From positions 124,001 through 188,000 of the forward strand of contig NZ_LXRG01000192.1 of the NCBI RefSeq assembly GCF_001651035.1: a stretch of DNA of 64,000 nt. Reading direction: 5' to 3'. The notes below the pieces were generated by a model. That model was given only the letters and a program-made list of their open reading frames with translations. It did not search any database and was not told the DNA's origin. This document shows, piece by piece, positions 8,567 to 17,537 of this stretch (the first letter of the stretch is position 1; the number at the start of each line of letters is the position of its first letter). Position numbers and translations under genes: made by a program. Origin of the DNA: Halomonas sp. ALS9 (GTDB taxonomy: Bacteria > Pseudomonadota > Gammaproteobacteria > Pseudomonadales > Halomonadaceae).

Positions 8567-9793
8567 ATGGCCCTTCCGTCGACTGATACCAGCCGCCTCG
8601 ACAACACCCTGGCGGTAATCCGCACTCTGCGTGACCAAGGACCGGTGGCACGCATCGACCTGGGGGCACTCAATGGCATTAGCTCTGCCACCGTCACCTC
8701 GATCAGCGCCGAGTTACTCCAGCAGGGGTTGATCACTGAACGCCCACCCGAAGCCCCCCGTCCTAGCGGGCGTGGTCGACCAAAAACCTTGATTGAACTC
8801 GACCCCAACGCCGCCTGTGTGGTGTGCATCAAGCTGTCGATCAATGAGATCCAACTGGTGGTGGGCGATTTTTCGGGGCAGGTACGCCACAGCGAGCACC
8901 ATACGGTGCCCACCTTGGCGTTGAGTGCCAACGACCTGGAAATACTGCTGGAAGAGAAGATCAGCGCTATTTGCACTCAACAGTTGACGGGGTTTCAACG
9001 CCTGGCGGGGATCTGTTTGGCGGTGCAGGGGGTGGTGTCGTCGCAAAGCGGTACGATTATCTGGTCTCCCGCGTTGAGCTTTCGTAACGCACCGATATCG
9101 GCGCGATTAGCGGAACGATTTCACTGCAGCGTGCTGCTCGAGAACGATGCCAACTGTATTGCCAGCGTACTCGCAGCACAGCCCGCCTACGCTGACTGCC
9201 CCAATCTGGTGGTCATTATGTTGGGCTACGGCATCGGCATGTCGGTGTTGATTAACGGCGTGCCTTATCTCGGCGCCAATGGCTCCGCGGCCGAGTTTGG
9301 GCATAGCAAATATCAGCCCGACGGCGCCCTTTGCGCCTGCGGGCGGCGGGGTTGTATCGAAGCCTACGCCAGCGACTACGCACTCTATCGCGCCGCCGCC
9401 AACCATCTAGAGCTCCCCTCCGGCGACAGCGCACACCCCTCCGAGCAGCAGATGCAAGCGCTAACCCAGCTGGCGTTACAAGGCGACCCGGTAGCTCAGG
9501 GAATCTACGCCGAGGCGGGTCGCGCCTTGGGCGTCGGTATCGCCAATGTGCTGGCGCTGTTCAACCCCGACCTGGTGCTGATTACCGGCTCCGGCGTGCG
9601 CGGCTTTGACGCCATACGGGGTGCCATGTACAGCACCCTTGATGAAGCTTTGGTGGCTGAACTGAAGGGCACCACCCGCATCGAAAGCTGTGCCTGGGAT
9701 CGCGACATGACCTGCATGGGCGGTATCGCCATGGCGCTGAATGCTACCGATGGCGAGACACTGTTAAATAGCCAAACCGTCCAAGAAGCCTAG
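8567..9793 (+). CDS. ROK-family transcriptional regulator (XylR-like repressor)
   Basis: This is a protein of about 408 residues. An N-terminal winged helix-turn-helix (NTLAVIRTLRDQGPVARIDLG... SSATVTSISAELLQQG) is followed by a sugar-kinase-like ROK domain. The ROK signature is visible: the zinc motif CACGRRGC preceded by GHSKYQPDG. The catalytic-type Asp lies in ENDANC, so sugar binding is plausible. It is encoded divergently from the ABC importer operon and would repress that operon until its sugar is present, as XylR-type ROK proteins do for xylose. The start is uncertain: the ATG at 8567 fits the family N-terminus better than the one at 8528, and neither has a strong ribosome binding site. 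Confidence 0.87.
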   Translation: MALPSTDTSRLDNTLAVIRTLRDQGPVARIDLGALNGISSATVTSISAELLQQGLITERPPEAPRPSGRGRPKTLIELDPNAACVVCIKLSINEIQLVVGDFSGQVRHSEHHTVPTLALSANDLEILLEEKISAICTQQLTGFQRLAGICLAVQGVVSSQSGTIIWSPALSFRNAPISARLAERFHCSVLLENDANCIASVLAAQPAYADCPNLVVIMLGYGIGMSVLINGVPYLGANGSAAEFGHSKYQPDGALCACGRRGCIEAYASDYALYRAAANHLELPSGDSAHPSEQQMQALTQLALQGDPVAQGIYAEAGRALGVGIANVLALFNPDLVLITGSGVRGFDAIRGAMYSTLDEALVAELKGTTRIESCAWDRDMTCMGGIAMALNATDGETLLNSQTVQEA

Positions 9794-9854
9794 GCCAGCC
9801 GATTAATAGCAGCGGAGGCCTGGCAGGGTGTTCAAGCAGTTAAGCATCGCATCG

Positions 9855-10631
9855 TCAATCGTGATAAACCACGCTGCGCCCCCCATCAATCGTTATGCAG
9901 CTGGCGTTGATAAAGGGCGCCTCATCTGAAGCAAGAAAGACGGCGGTCATGGCCACTTCCTCGGGTTTGCCTAACCGACCAGGCGGCAGCAGTGCTTCGA
10001 TGCGGGCCTTTGCCGCTGTGGGGTCATCGAAGGTCTGCCAATGCGCCTCTACCGCCGGGGTGGAAATATAGCCTGGCGCGATGGCATTAACCCGCACGCC
10101 GCGAGAGGCATATTCGATACCGAGTGCCCGAGTCAAACCGATCAAGCCGTGCTTAGCGACCGGGTAGGGAAAACAGCCGGGAATAATTGAGAAGCTGTGG
10201 GTGGAGGCAATATTAACAATGGCACCACCGCCCTGCTCCAGCAAATCAGGCATTACCGCCCGGCTGCAGTACCAGGCGCCTTCCAAATCCACCGATAGGC
10301 AACGCTGCCAAGCCTCATCCGGCATGGCAAGTGGCTCATAGAAAACATTCATCCCGGCGTTATTGATCAGGGTAGTTAAGGGCCCGGAGAGCTTACGAGC
10401 CCTTGCTACGGCGGCTTCCACCGCATATCGGTCAGCAATGTCAGCCACTACCGCTTGCGCCTGATGACCCTCTCCACGTAGCTGTGCCGCCAGCTGTTCA
10501 ACGCTATCGCCTTCTCTATCCAGCAAGGCAACCTTGGCACCCTCACGAACGCAGGCTTCGGCAATGGCACGGCCAATACCGGTGGCGGCGCCGGTCACCA
10601 GGATATGCTTGTCAGCCAGTCTGGCGGTCAT
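9855..10631 (-). CDS. SDR-family sugar dehydrogenase in the L-arabinose operon
   Basis: This 258-residue short-chain dehydrogenase has GAATGIGRAI near residue 15, NNAG near residue 90, an active-site serine in NIASTHS, and YPVAK as the Tyr/Lys motif. It ends with the usual GGRS strand. It is the last gene of the araFGH/dehydratase operon, with GGAGG before its start. A role as NAD(P)-dependent dehydrogenase for L-arabinose, D-galactose or L-fucose is likely from context. A second, unrelated 1-dehydrogenase at 26174-27112 could do the same job, so the two may differ in substrate or cofactor. Confidence 0.75.
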   Translation of the reverse strand: MTARLADKHILVTGAATGIGRAIAEACVREGAKVALLDREGDSVEQLAAQLRGEGHQAQAVVADIADRYAVEAAVARARKLSGPLTTLINNAGMNVFYEPLAMPDEAWQRCLSVDLEGAWYCSRAVMPDLLEQGGGAIVNIASTHSFSIIPGCFPYPVAKHGLIGLTRALGIEYASRGVRVNAIAPGYISTPAVEAHWQTFDDPTAAKARIEALLPPGRLGKPEEVAMTAVFLASDEAPFINASCITIDGGRSVVYHD

Positions 10632-10651
10632 CGCGCCTCCTTTACACTTAA

Positions 10652-12397
10652 TCAGTGCGAATGACGCGGCACATCAGCGCCTCGACAGCCAACCAGAAAG
10701 TCAAAATCACAGCCCTCATCGGCTTGCAGCACGCGCTCGATATACAGCTGACGGTAGCCGCCCTGGCTGGCGATCAGCGTCGAGGCGGCGGTGGGATCGC
10801 TCTCGGCTAGCCGCGAGGCGAGTTCTTCATCGCTAATATCCAGGTGCAGTCGGCCACTTGCGCAGTCGAGCTCTATCCAGTCGCCGTTGCGTACCGCGGC
10901 CAACGGGCCGCCCGCAGCGGCTTCAGGGGCCACGTGCAGCACCACCGTGCCATACGCAGTGCCGCTCATGCGGGCATCAGAGATGCGCACCATATCGGTA
11001 ATCCCCTGGGCGAGGATCTTGGGCGGCAGGCCCATATTGCCGACTTCCGCCATGCCGTGATAGCCCCGCGGGCCGCAGTGTTTCATGACCAGGATGTCGT
11101 TGGCTTCAACGTCCAAATCCGGGTCGTTGATACGCGCCTTGTAGTCGTCAAAATCTTCGAACACTACCGCGCGGCCGCGGTGCTGCATCAGCTCGGCGGT
11201 CGCCGCCGAGGGCTTGAGCACCGCGCCGTTGGGGGCCAGGTTGCCGCGCACCACGCAGATACCGCCGTCCGCGGTGAGCGGGCTATCCAGCGGGCGGATG
11301 ACCTCGTCGTTATACAGCGGTGCGTCCTTAACGTTCTCCCAAAGTGTTTTGCCGTTCACTGTTAAGGCATCTTTGAACGGCAGGCGATCCGCTTCGCCCA
11401 AGCGCTTAAGTACCGCGGGCAATCCCCCGGCGTAGTAGAACTCCTCCATAAGAAAGCGCCCGGAGGGCTGCAGGTCGACCACCGTCGGGGTGCCGCGCCC
11501 GACCCGGCTCCAGTCGTCCAGGGTGAGATCCACACCGATGCGACCGGCAATCGCCTTGAGGTGAATCACCGCGTTGGTAGAGCCGCCAATCGCCGCATTG
11601 GTGCGGATGGCGTTGTCGAAGGCTTCCTTGGTGAGGATTTTGGAGAGCCGCAGATCTTCGTCGACCATCTCGACGATGCGGTTGCCGGAAAGATGCGCCA
11701 GTACGTAGCGGCGGGAATCCACCGCCGGAATCGCGGCGTTATGCGGCAGAGAGGTGCCCAGGGATTCGGCCATACAGGCCATGGTGGAGGCGGTGCCCAT
11801 GGTGTTGCAGGTACCCGCGGAGCGGGACATGCCAGCTTCCGCGGCCATAAAGTCGTGGAGGGATATTTCCCCCGCCTTGACCTGCTCGGAGAGCTTCCAC
11901 ACAACGGTGCCGGAACCGATATCCTTGCCCTTGTGCTTGCCGTTGAGCATTGGCCCGCCGGTCACCACGATGGTGGGGATATCGCAGCTCGCCGCGCCCA
12001 TCAGCAGCGCTGGGGTGGTTTTGTCGCAGCCTACCAGCAGCACCACCGCATCAATCGGGTTGCCACGAATGGCTTCTTCCACGTCCATGCTCGCCAGATT
12101 GCGGGTAAACATGGCGGTGGGGCGCAGGTTGGATTCACCGTTGGAGAACACCGGAAACTCGACCGGGTAGCCGCCCGCTTCCAGCACGCCCTGCTTCACG
12201 TGCTCCGCCAGCTTGCGGAAGTGGGCATTGCAGGGGGTCAGCTCCGACCAGGTATTACAGATACCGATAATCGGCTTGCCCTGGAACTCATGGTCGGGGA
12301 TGCCTTGGTTTTTCATCCAGCTGCGGTACATAAAACCGTTCTTATCGGCGGTGCCGAACCACTGGGCAGAGCGTAATGAGCGCTGACGATCGGACAT
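10652..12397 (-). CDS. L-arabonate dehydratase, copy A (IlvD/Edd family)
   Basis: This 581-residue iron-sulfur enzyme would convert L-arabonate to 2-keto-3-deoxy-L-arabonate. The three cluster cysteines are visible at residues 56 (ELTPCN), 124 (VGCDKTTPA) and 197 ([11 protein letters not shown]). Each is offset by three from the Cys59/127/200 set recalled for Rhizobium L-arabinonate dehydratase. GDWIELD and SDARMSGTAYG near the C-terminus are also typical. The start at 12397 has GGAGG upstream. It lies directly downstream of AraH, so it is co-expressed with arabinose uptake. Copy B at 18476-20221 differs at about nine residues. Confidence 0.88.
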   Translation of the reverse strand: MSDRQRSLRSAQWFGTADKNGFMYRSWMKNQGIPDHEFQGKPIIGICNTWSELTPCNAHFRKLAEHVKQGVLEAGGYPVEFPVFSNGESNLRPTAMFTRNLASMDVEEAIRGNPIDAVVLLVGCDKTTPALLMGAASCDIPTIVVTGGPMLNGKHKGKDIGSGTVVWKLSEQVKAGEISLHDFMAAEAGMSRSAGTCNTMGTASTMACMAESLGTSLPHNAAIPAVDSRRYVLAHLSGNRIVEMVDEDLRLSKILTKEAFDNAIRTNAAIGGSTNAVIHLKAIAGRIGVDLTLDDWSRVGRGTPTVVDLQPSGRFLMEEFYYAGGLPAVLKRLGEADRLPFKDALTVNGKTLWENVKDAPLYNDEVIRPLDSPLTADGGICVVRGNLAPNGAVLKPSAATAELMQHRGRAVVFEDFDDYKARINDPDLDVEANDILVMKHCGPRGYHGMAEVGNMGLPPKILAQGITDMVRISDARMSGTAYGTVVLHVAPEAAAGGPLAAVRNGDWIELDCASGRLHLDISDEELASRLAESDPTAASTLIASQGGYRQLYIERVLQADEGCDFDFLVGCRGADVPRHSH

Positions 12398-12461
12398 AAC
12401 AAAGCCTCCGTACAAACCGGGAAGAAGTAACAAACCAATAAAGGGGGTAACGGTTTAGGCG

Positions 12462-13469
12462 TCAGGCCCGCTGACGGCGGGTATGCTTCCAGCGGTCAAA
12501 CATCACCGCCAACAGCAGAATCGCACCACGCACCAGGTACTGATAGAAGGTAGGCACGTTAAGCAGCCCCATGGCATTCTGCACACAGCCCATAATCAGT
12601 ACACCAACTACCACACCGGTAATCGTGGCGACACCGCCGGAAAGCGCTACGCCGCCCAGCACGCAGGCGGAAATAACCGCCAGCTCCAGACCCATGGAGG
12701 TATTGGGATCACCCAGCCCCATGCGCGATGCCAGCAATACACCGACCACACCCGCGACGACGCCCTGGAGGCCGAAGACAATAATTTTCAGGCGGCGGAC
12801 GTTAACCCCCGCCAGCGCGGCGGCTTCGGCGTTACCGCCGGTGGCCAGCACATTACGGCCAAAAGCGGTCATGTTGAGGATTACACCAAAGATCACAAAG
12901 CAGGCCAGCATGGTCCATACCGGCAGCGTCAAGCCCAGAAAGGAGGCGCTGCCCAGCTCAAAGAAGCCCGGCACGGTAATCATCACGGCGTCGCCGCCGG
13001 AGGTGATATAGGCCAACCCGCGTACAAACTCCATGGCCGCCAGGGTCGCAATCAGCGCGTTAATACCGAACCGGGCAATCACTATTCCATTGAAAACACC
13101 TACAGCGCCCCCGGCAACAATCCCACCGATTACGCCGATAAACACGCTACCCGTGCTGGAGGTCACCACCGCGGCGACCACACCCGCAAAAGCCACCGTA
13201 GAGGCCACTGAGAGATCCACCTCGCCCAACGCCAATACCAGCATCATGGTGGCGGCGAGACTGCCAATCAGGGTGATCGAGAGCAGTAGCCCGACCATAT
13301 TGCGCCCGGTCAGAAACCCGGGAATAAATATCGCCAGGGCGATAAACAGCAGCAAAAAAATCGCAATCATGCCCGACGTATCGAGTAGGGTACGCAGCGG
13401 TTTGGCAAGCCCCTGGCGCCCCTTGGGGCGTGCAGGCGCATCCCCTTGGGTTACATTGTTAGTTGTCAT
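12462..13469 (-). CDS. araH: L-arabinose ABC transporter permease AraH
   Basis: This 335-residue protein has about ten membrane segments. The motif GEVDLSVASTVAFAG lies near residue 75 and the region GGNAEAAALAGVNVRRLKIIVF is the cytoplasmic loop. The C-terminal stretch YQYLVRGAILLLAVMFDRWK resembles E. coli AraH strongly, as recalled. It forms the membrane channel for L-arabinose with AraG and AraF. The ATG at 13469 has AGGA upstream. A 13-bp tandem duplication separates it from araG. Confidence 0.88.
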   Translation of the reverse strand: MTTNNVTQGDAPARPKGRQGLAKPLRTLLDTSGMIAIFLLLFIALAIFIPGFLTGRNMVGLLLSITLIGSLAATMMLVLALGEVDLSVASTVAFAGVVAAVVTSSTGSVFIGVIGGIVAGGAVGVFNGIVIARFGINALIATLAAMEFVRGLAYITSGGDAVMITVPGFFELGSASFLGLTLPVWTMLACFVIFGVILNMTAFGRNVLATGGNAEAAALAGVNVRRLKIIVFGLQGVVAGVVGVLLASRMGLGDPNTSMGLELAVISACVLGGVALSGGVATITGVVVGVLIMGCVQNAMGLLNVPTFYQYLVRGAILLLAVMFDRWKHTRRQRA

Positions 13470-13475
13470 GATGTT

Positions 13476-13501
13476 TTTCCTGAACATGTGTCCTGAACGC
13501 G
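13476..13501. repeat. 13-bp tandem duplication between araG and araH
   Basis: Two adjacent 13-bp units (13476-13488 and 13489-13501) match at 10 of 13 positions and share the core TCCTGAAC. It is one of nine similar short intergenic duplications in this window. Confidence 0.6.
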
Positions 13502-13531
13502 TGTTCTAAAGAACTTATCGCAGCAAAAAAA

Positions 13532-15025
13532 TTAGGCAGGCAGCGCCAGCCCCAGCAGGCGTTCCGGGGTAGCCGACTCCCGCGGCACCACATCCACCAG
13601 CTCGCCGTCACGCATCACGGCGATGCGGTCGCAAATGGAGCTGACTTCGGCAATGTCGCTGGAGATCACCACCACGCTTTTGCCCTGGTCGGCCAGGTCG
13701 TAAAGCAGCGAGTAAATATCCCGCCGCGCGCCCACATCGATCCCCCGGGTCGGCTCGTCCATAACGAACAGATCAATCTCTTCGGCAAGCCAGCGGGCCA
13801 GAATCACCTTCTGCTGATTGCCCCCTGAGAGTTTGCCGATGGGTGATCGCGGGCCCGGTGTTTTGATGCTGAGCTGCTGGATATAGGATTCGGCGTTGCG
13901 CCGTTCACGGCCGGGGTGACGAAAAAGCCCCCAGCGTTTGAAAAAGCGCCGACAGCTGATATTGAGGTTGTCGGCGACGCTGGCCACCGGGAAGATCCCC
14001 TGGGATTTGCGATCTTCCGGGCACATGGCAATCCCGGCACGAATTGCCTCGCCGGGACTTTTGAAACGCCGCGACTCACCGTTAAACGTCACGCTGCCCG
14101 CTTTGGGCGACTCGACCCCGCACACCAGCCGCAGCAGCTCGCTGCGCCCGGCACCCACCAAACCAAACAGCCCAAATACTTCGCCACGCTTGACGGAAAA
14201 ACTCACCGGCGCCTTTAAGCCACGTCCCTCGATGCCTTCCACGTTCAACACCACCTCGCCATGTTCCCGAGCGCGATAGCCGTATACGTCGTTGATATCG
14301 CGGCCTACCATTTCACTCACCAACAGGTCGTTATTCAGCGTCGACATATCCTCGTGGGTGCGAATATGCTTGCCATCGCGGAAGATGGTGACCGCATCGC
14401 ACATCTCAAACACCTCCTCCATGCGATGGGTCACGTAGAGCACGACTCGCCCTTCATCGCGCAGCCGTTGAACGATGCGCTTGAGTTGGCGGGTCTCCTG
14501 AATCGAAAGGCTACTGGTAGGTTCATCAAAGGCGATCACCTTGGCGTCCCTCAGCAGCGCCCGACCAATTTCAATCATCTGCTGCTGGCCGATGGAGAGC
14601 TCGCGCACCTTGGTCGAGGGATGGATGTCGCCCTCACCGAGATCGGCCAGAATCGCCATGGCTTTTTCTTTCAACTGGCGACGGTTAATAAAGCCTCGCC
14701 GCGACGGTAGCTGACCTAGCAGCAGGTTTTCGGCCACCGACATATTGGGTGAGAGCGTTAACTCCTGGTAGATAATCGCGATCCCTTCGCGCAGCGCCTC
14801 CCTGGCATTACTGAACACATGGCGCTGACCATCGAGCCATAGCGCGCCTTCCTCCACGCGATTAACGCCGCTCAGCACCTTGAGCAGGGTGGATTTACCT
14901 GCGCCGTTCTCGCCCATTAGGGCATGCACTTCCCCAGCGTGAGCGGAAAAGCTCACCCCATCCAACGCACGCACGCCGGGGAAGACAACGCTGATCGCAT
15001 CGAAACGTAGATAAGCATCAGACAT
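13532..15025 (-). CDS. araG: L-arabinose ABC transporter ATP-binding protein AraG
   Basis: This 497-residue protein has two ABC domains. The first has Walker A GENGAGKS (residues 38-45), signature LSIGQQQ and Walker B IAFDEPTSSLS. The second has [14 protein letters not shown] and VMDEPTRGID. The LSIGQ variant, GLFGLVGAGRSEL and CPEDRKSQGI all resemble E. coli AraG. It powers L-arabinose import together with AraF and AraH and lies between them in the usual F-G-H order. AGGAG nine bases upstream supports the start. Confidence 0.9.
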   Translation of the reverse strand: MSDAYLRFDAISVVFPGVRALDGVSFSAHAGEVHALMGENGAGKSTLLKVLSGVNRVEEGALWLDGQRHVFSNAREALREGIAIIYQELTLSPNMSVAENLLLGQLPSRRGFINRRQLKEKAMAILADLGEGDIHPSTKVRELSIGQQQMIEIGRALLRDAKVIAFDEPTSSLSIQETRQLKRIVQRLRDEGRVVLYVTHRMEEVFEMCDAVTIFRDGKHIRTHEDMSTLNNDLLVSEMVGRDINDVYGYRAREHGEVVLNVEGIEGRGLKAPVSFSVKRGEVFGLFGLVGAGRSELLRLVCGVESPKAGSVTFNGESRRFKSPGEAIRAGIAMCPEDRKSQGIFPVASVADNLNISCRRFFKRWGLFRHPGRERRNAESYIQQLSIKTPGPRSPIGKLSGGNQQKVILARWLAEEIDLFVMDEPTRGIDVGARRDIYSLLYDLADQGKSVVVISSDIAEVSSICDRIAVMRDGELVDVVPRESATPERLLGLALPA

Positions 15026-15067
15026 ACGTGAGCACTCCTGCTAATCGCTTGTTACCGGTTCTGTTCT

Positions 15068-16063
15068 TTACAGACCCAGCGCTGCACGCACTTCCTGCCA
15101 GTTGTCACGGGTCATTAACGTGCCAGAGGTTTCGGTATTGGCCGGTGGCTCTTGATCCTCGCTAATCCAGCGGTAGAGGTCTTCTGCGGTCTGACGGCCA
15201 TGCATGGTGGAGCTCACCGCCACGGTACCGTGAAAGCCAGTGGGGTTATCGCGGGAAAACTCCGCAAACGCAGCGCCTGAGCCGTTAATGCCTACCCCGA
15301 TCACGTCTTCTGCTGCCATACCGTATTGCTCGGTGGCCCTGACCCCGCCAAGCACACTCTCTTCATTAAGGGCGTAGATAATCCAATGTTCATAATCGCC
15401 ATACTGAGAAAGTACCGGCGAGGCCGCGGAGAAGGCACTGGCGGTATCGCTATTCTGCTGGGGCGCATCGAAAATATTGGCTTCCGGGAAGCCCGCGGCA
15501 AGCAGCGCCTCGGTGGCGCCATCGGTACGTTCTACCGCCGTGGGAAGCTCGTTATTGGTGATGCGCAGCGCGGCCACCTCTTCGGGGTTCCAGCCGCGGG
15601 CTTCCATCTCGGCGGTAATCGCTTCACCCACCTGCCGACCAATTTTGGTGCCTGACATACCCAAATGCGGCACGCCTTCCATCGGCTCACCGCTGGTATT
15701 AACAAACTGATCGTCGACGGTGACTACTTTCATGCCGTATTGATTAGCACGGTTCATGATGGCTGGCCCCAAACGCACGTCCGGCGGGCAGATCACAAAC
15801 CCTTGTGCGCCCTGGGCATAGAGGTTATCAATCGCGCTGAGCACCTCCTGGCCATCCTCCCCGCCCAGGCGTACCACGTCGAAGCCGAACTCTTCGCCAA
15901 CTTCGGTGGCGGCCTTCTGTTCGTTAATAAACCATGCCTGCTCGGGTTTTTTAACGATAAAGCCAATCTTCACCTCGTCTTCCTGGGCCTGAACTGATCC
16001 CAGCGAAGCCAGCATAATCGCGCTACCGAGGGCTAACCGGGCAAACGTTGTCGTCAATTTCAT
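15068..16063 (-). CDS. araF: L-arabinose-binding periplasmic protein AraF
   Basis: This 331-residue protein has a signal peptide ending at SVQAQ. The mature sequence follows E. coli AraF closely: KIGFIVKKPEQAWF, AQGAQGFVICPPD, GMKVVTVDDQFVN, GIGINGSGAA and a late LMTRDNW. It captures L-arabinose, and possibly D-galactose, in the periplasm. The ATG at 16063 is preferred over the one six bases upstream because AGGAG then has a normal seven-base spacing. Unlike the other binding-protein genes here, no strong hairpin follows it. Confidence 0.9.
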   Translation of the reverse strand: MKLTTTFARLALGSAIMLASLGSVQAQEDEVKIGFIVKKPEQAWFINEQKAATEVGEEFGFDVVRLGGEDGQEVLSAIDNLYAQGAQGFVICPPDVRLGPAIMNRANQYGMKVVTVDDQFVNTSGEPMEGVPHLGMSGTKIGRQVGEAITAEMEARGWNPEEVAALRITNNELPTAVERTDGATEALLAAGFPEANIFDAPQQNSDTASAFSAASPVLSQYGDYEHWIIYALNEESVLGGVRATEQYGMAAEDVIGVGINGSGAAFAEFSRDNPTGFHGTVAVSSTMHGRQTAEDLYRWISEDQEPPANTETSGTLMTRDNWQEVRAALGL

Positions 16064-16135
16064 TGTCATACTCCTGCGATTATAAGCGTTGTTTTTGTTG
16101 ATGTTTCCATCTTTTTATTGGCAAACCATTGGCGG

Positions 16136-17392
16136 CTATGAATCAATATTCGGCTGGGCCGAAAAGCGGTATACCGTACGTGAGCGGTAAGTATCGCCGG
16201 GCTCTAAGATTGTGCTGGGAAATGCCTCCTGATTGGGGGAGTCAGGGTAGTGCTGGGTTTCCAGCGCAAAGCCGGAGCGATGCCCGTAGGCGTGGCCCTG
16301 TTTACCGGTCAGGTCACCGTTAAGAAAGTTACCTGAGTAGAATTGGATCGCGGGTTCGGTGGTGGTGATCTCCACCATGCGGCCGCTCTCGGGCTCCCAC
16401 ACCTTGGCAGCCAGCACCAGCTCATCCGCTGCCGCATTATCGCGATCCAGCACAAAGTTGTGGTCATAGCCGCCGCCGAAGGCGAGCTGTTCATTCTCCT
16501 GCTCAATGCGTTCGCCGATGGGGGTCAACTGGGTAAAATCAAACGGCGTACCGTCTACCGAGCGGAGCTCGCCAGTGGGGATCAGGGTGTCGTCGACCGG
16601 GGTAAACTCAGAGGCGTTGATCATTAGCTGATGATCGAGAATGGTGTCGCTACCCTCGCCTTTTAAGTTGAAGTAGCTGTGCTGGGTGAGGTTGATCGGG
16701 GTGGCTTTGTCGGCCACCGCTCGATAATCCACCATCAGTTCGTCGTCATCGGTCAGCGTGTAGGTAACTTCGCTCTCCAACCTACCGGGGTAGCCCTCTT
16801 CGCCATCTTCGCTGGTATAGCGCAACACTAAGCCAATGCCTGCCTCGCTCTCGAACGGTTCAGCCTGCCAGAGCACTTTGTCGAAGCCCTGATCACCACC
16901 GTGCAGATGATTATTGCCATCGTTGGTGGCTAATGAATAGCTTTCTCCATCAAGGGAGAATTGGCCGCCCGCGATGCGGTTGCCGTAACGCCCGATGAGG
17001 GCACCGAAATAGGGGTTGGCCTGGCGGTACTCATCGGAAAGGTACGCTTCCAGGGAGTCGAAGCCCAGCGCGATATCGTCGAATTCGCCATCCACATTGG
17101 GTGTTTTCAGCGACAGGATGATGCCGCCATAGTTGGTCACCCGCAGCTCGATACCGTTGGCGTTGGTAAATTGATAAACATCGACCTGGCGGCCGCCTGG
17201 CAAGTGACCAAACACCGATTTCTCAACGCCATTTCCGGCGCCATTTCCAGCTTCCATTTGCGTCTCGCTTTGTGCTTGAGCCGCGCTAGTCATTAGCAGG
17301 GCGATACCGGCGCTGAACAGCAGCGTTGATCCAACGCTATGTCTCTGAGCGCTTACCTGAGCATTGCTAGCCTGAGCAGTGATGAGTGGCAT
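16136..17392 (-). CDS. Exported aldose 1-epimerase (mutarotase)
   Basis: This 418-residue protein has a signal peptide of about 40 residues (hydrophobic run LLFSAGIALLMTSA, then AQAQ), so it should act in the periplasm. The catalytic residues of the GalM family are seen: histidine in NHLHGGD, histidine in TQHSYFNL, aspartate in GGYDHNF, and the late glutamate in ALETQHYPD. It interconverts alpha and beta anomers of aldoses. Its position as first gene of the araFGH operon suggests it supplies the anomer preferred by AraF or by the dehydrogenase. It has a strong AGGAGG ribosome binding site. Confidence 0.87.
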   Translation of the reverse strand: MPLITAQASNAQVSAQRHSVGSTLLFSAGIALLMTSAAQAQSETQMEAGNGAGNGVEKSVFGHLPGGRQVDVYQFTNANGIELRVTNYGGIILSLKTPNVDGEFDDIALGFDSLEAYLSDEYRQANPYFGALIGRYGNRIAGGQFSLDGESYSLATNDGNNHLHGGDQGFDKVLWQAEPFESEAGIGLVLRYTSEDGEEGYPGRLESEVTYTLTDDDELMVDYRAVADKATPINLTQHSYFNLKGEGSDTILDHQLMINASEFTPVDDTLIPTGELRSVDGTPFDFTQLTPIGERIEQENEQLAFGGGYDHNFVLDRDNAAADELVLAAKVWEPESGRMVEITTTEPAIQFYSGNFLNGDLTGKQGHAYGHRSGFALETQHYPDSPNQEAFPSTILEPGDTYRSRTVYRFSAQPNIDS

Positions 17393-17499
17393 GATTTTCC
17401 TCCTATGGAAGATCGTTGTTGTTATTGGAAGGCCGATTCAGTCACTACAGTAGCCACGTCTTGCATAACCAACCAATATACAAACGCATCACTATCGAT

Positions 17500-17513
17500 A
17501 TACTTCTAAGTAT
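17500..17513. promoter_or_regulatory. Candidate LysR-type operator in the divergent araF/gbpR-like promoter
   Basis: The dyad ATACTT-CT-AAGTAT lies in the 145-bp gap between the epimerase gene and the divergent LysR gene. Its size and position fit a LysR recognition-binding site. This is judged by eye only. Confidence 0.4.
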
Positions 17514-17537
17514 CAATAACAACTCAAGGCTTATCCC

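Noticed and set aside
11561..12376. Long plus-strand open frame (271 codons) opposite dehydratase copy A, with a counterpart opposite copy B
   Set aside because: It mirrors the codon structure of the dehydratase on the other strand, is histidine/glycine/arginine-rich, has no family features, and is typical of antisense frames in high-GC genes.
12483..13211. Plus-strand 242-codon frame opposite araH
   Set aside because: Its composition (repeated HHR/GNH/TGN patterns) is that of a shadow frame of a membrane protein gene, and there is no ribosome binding site.
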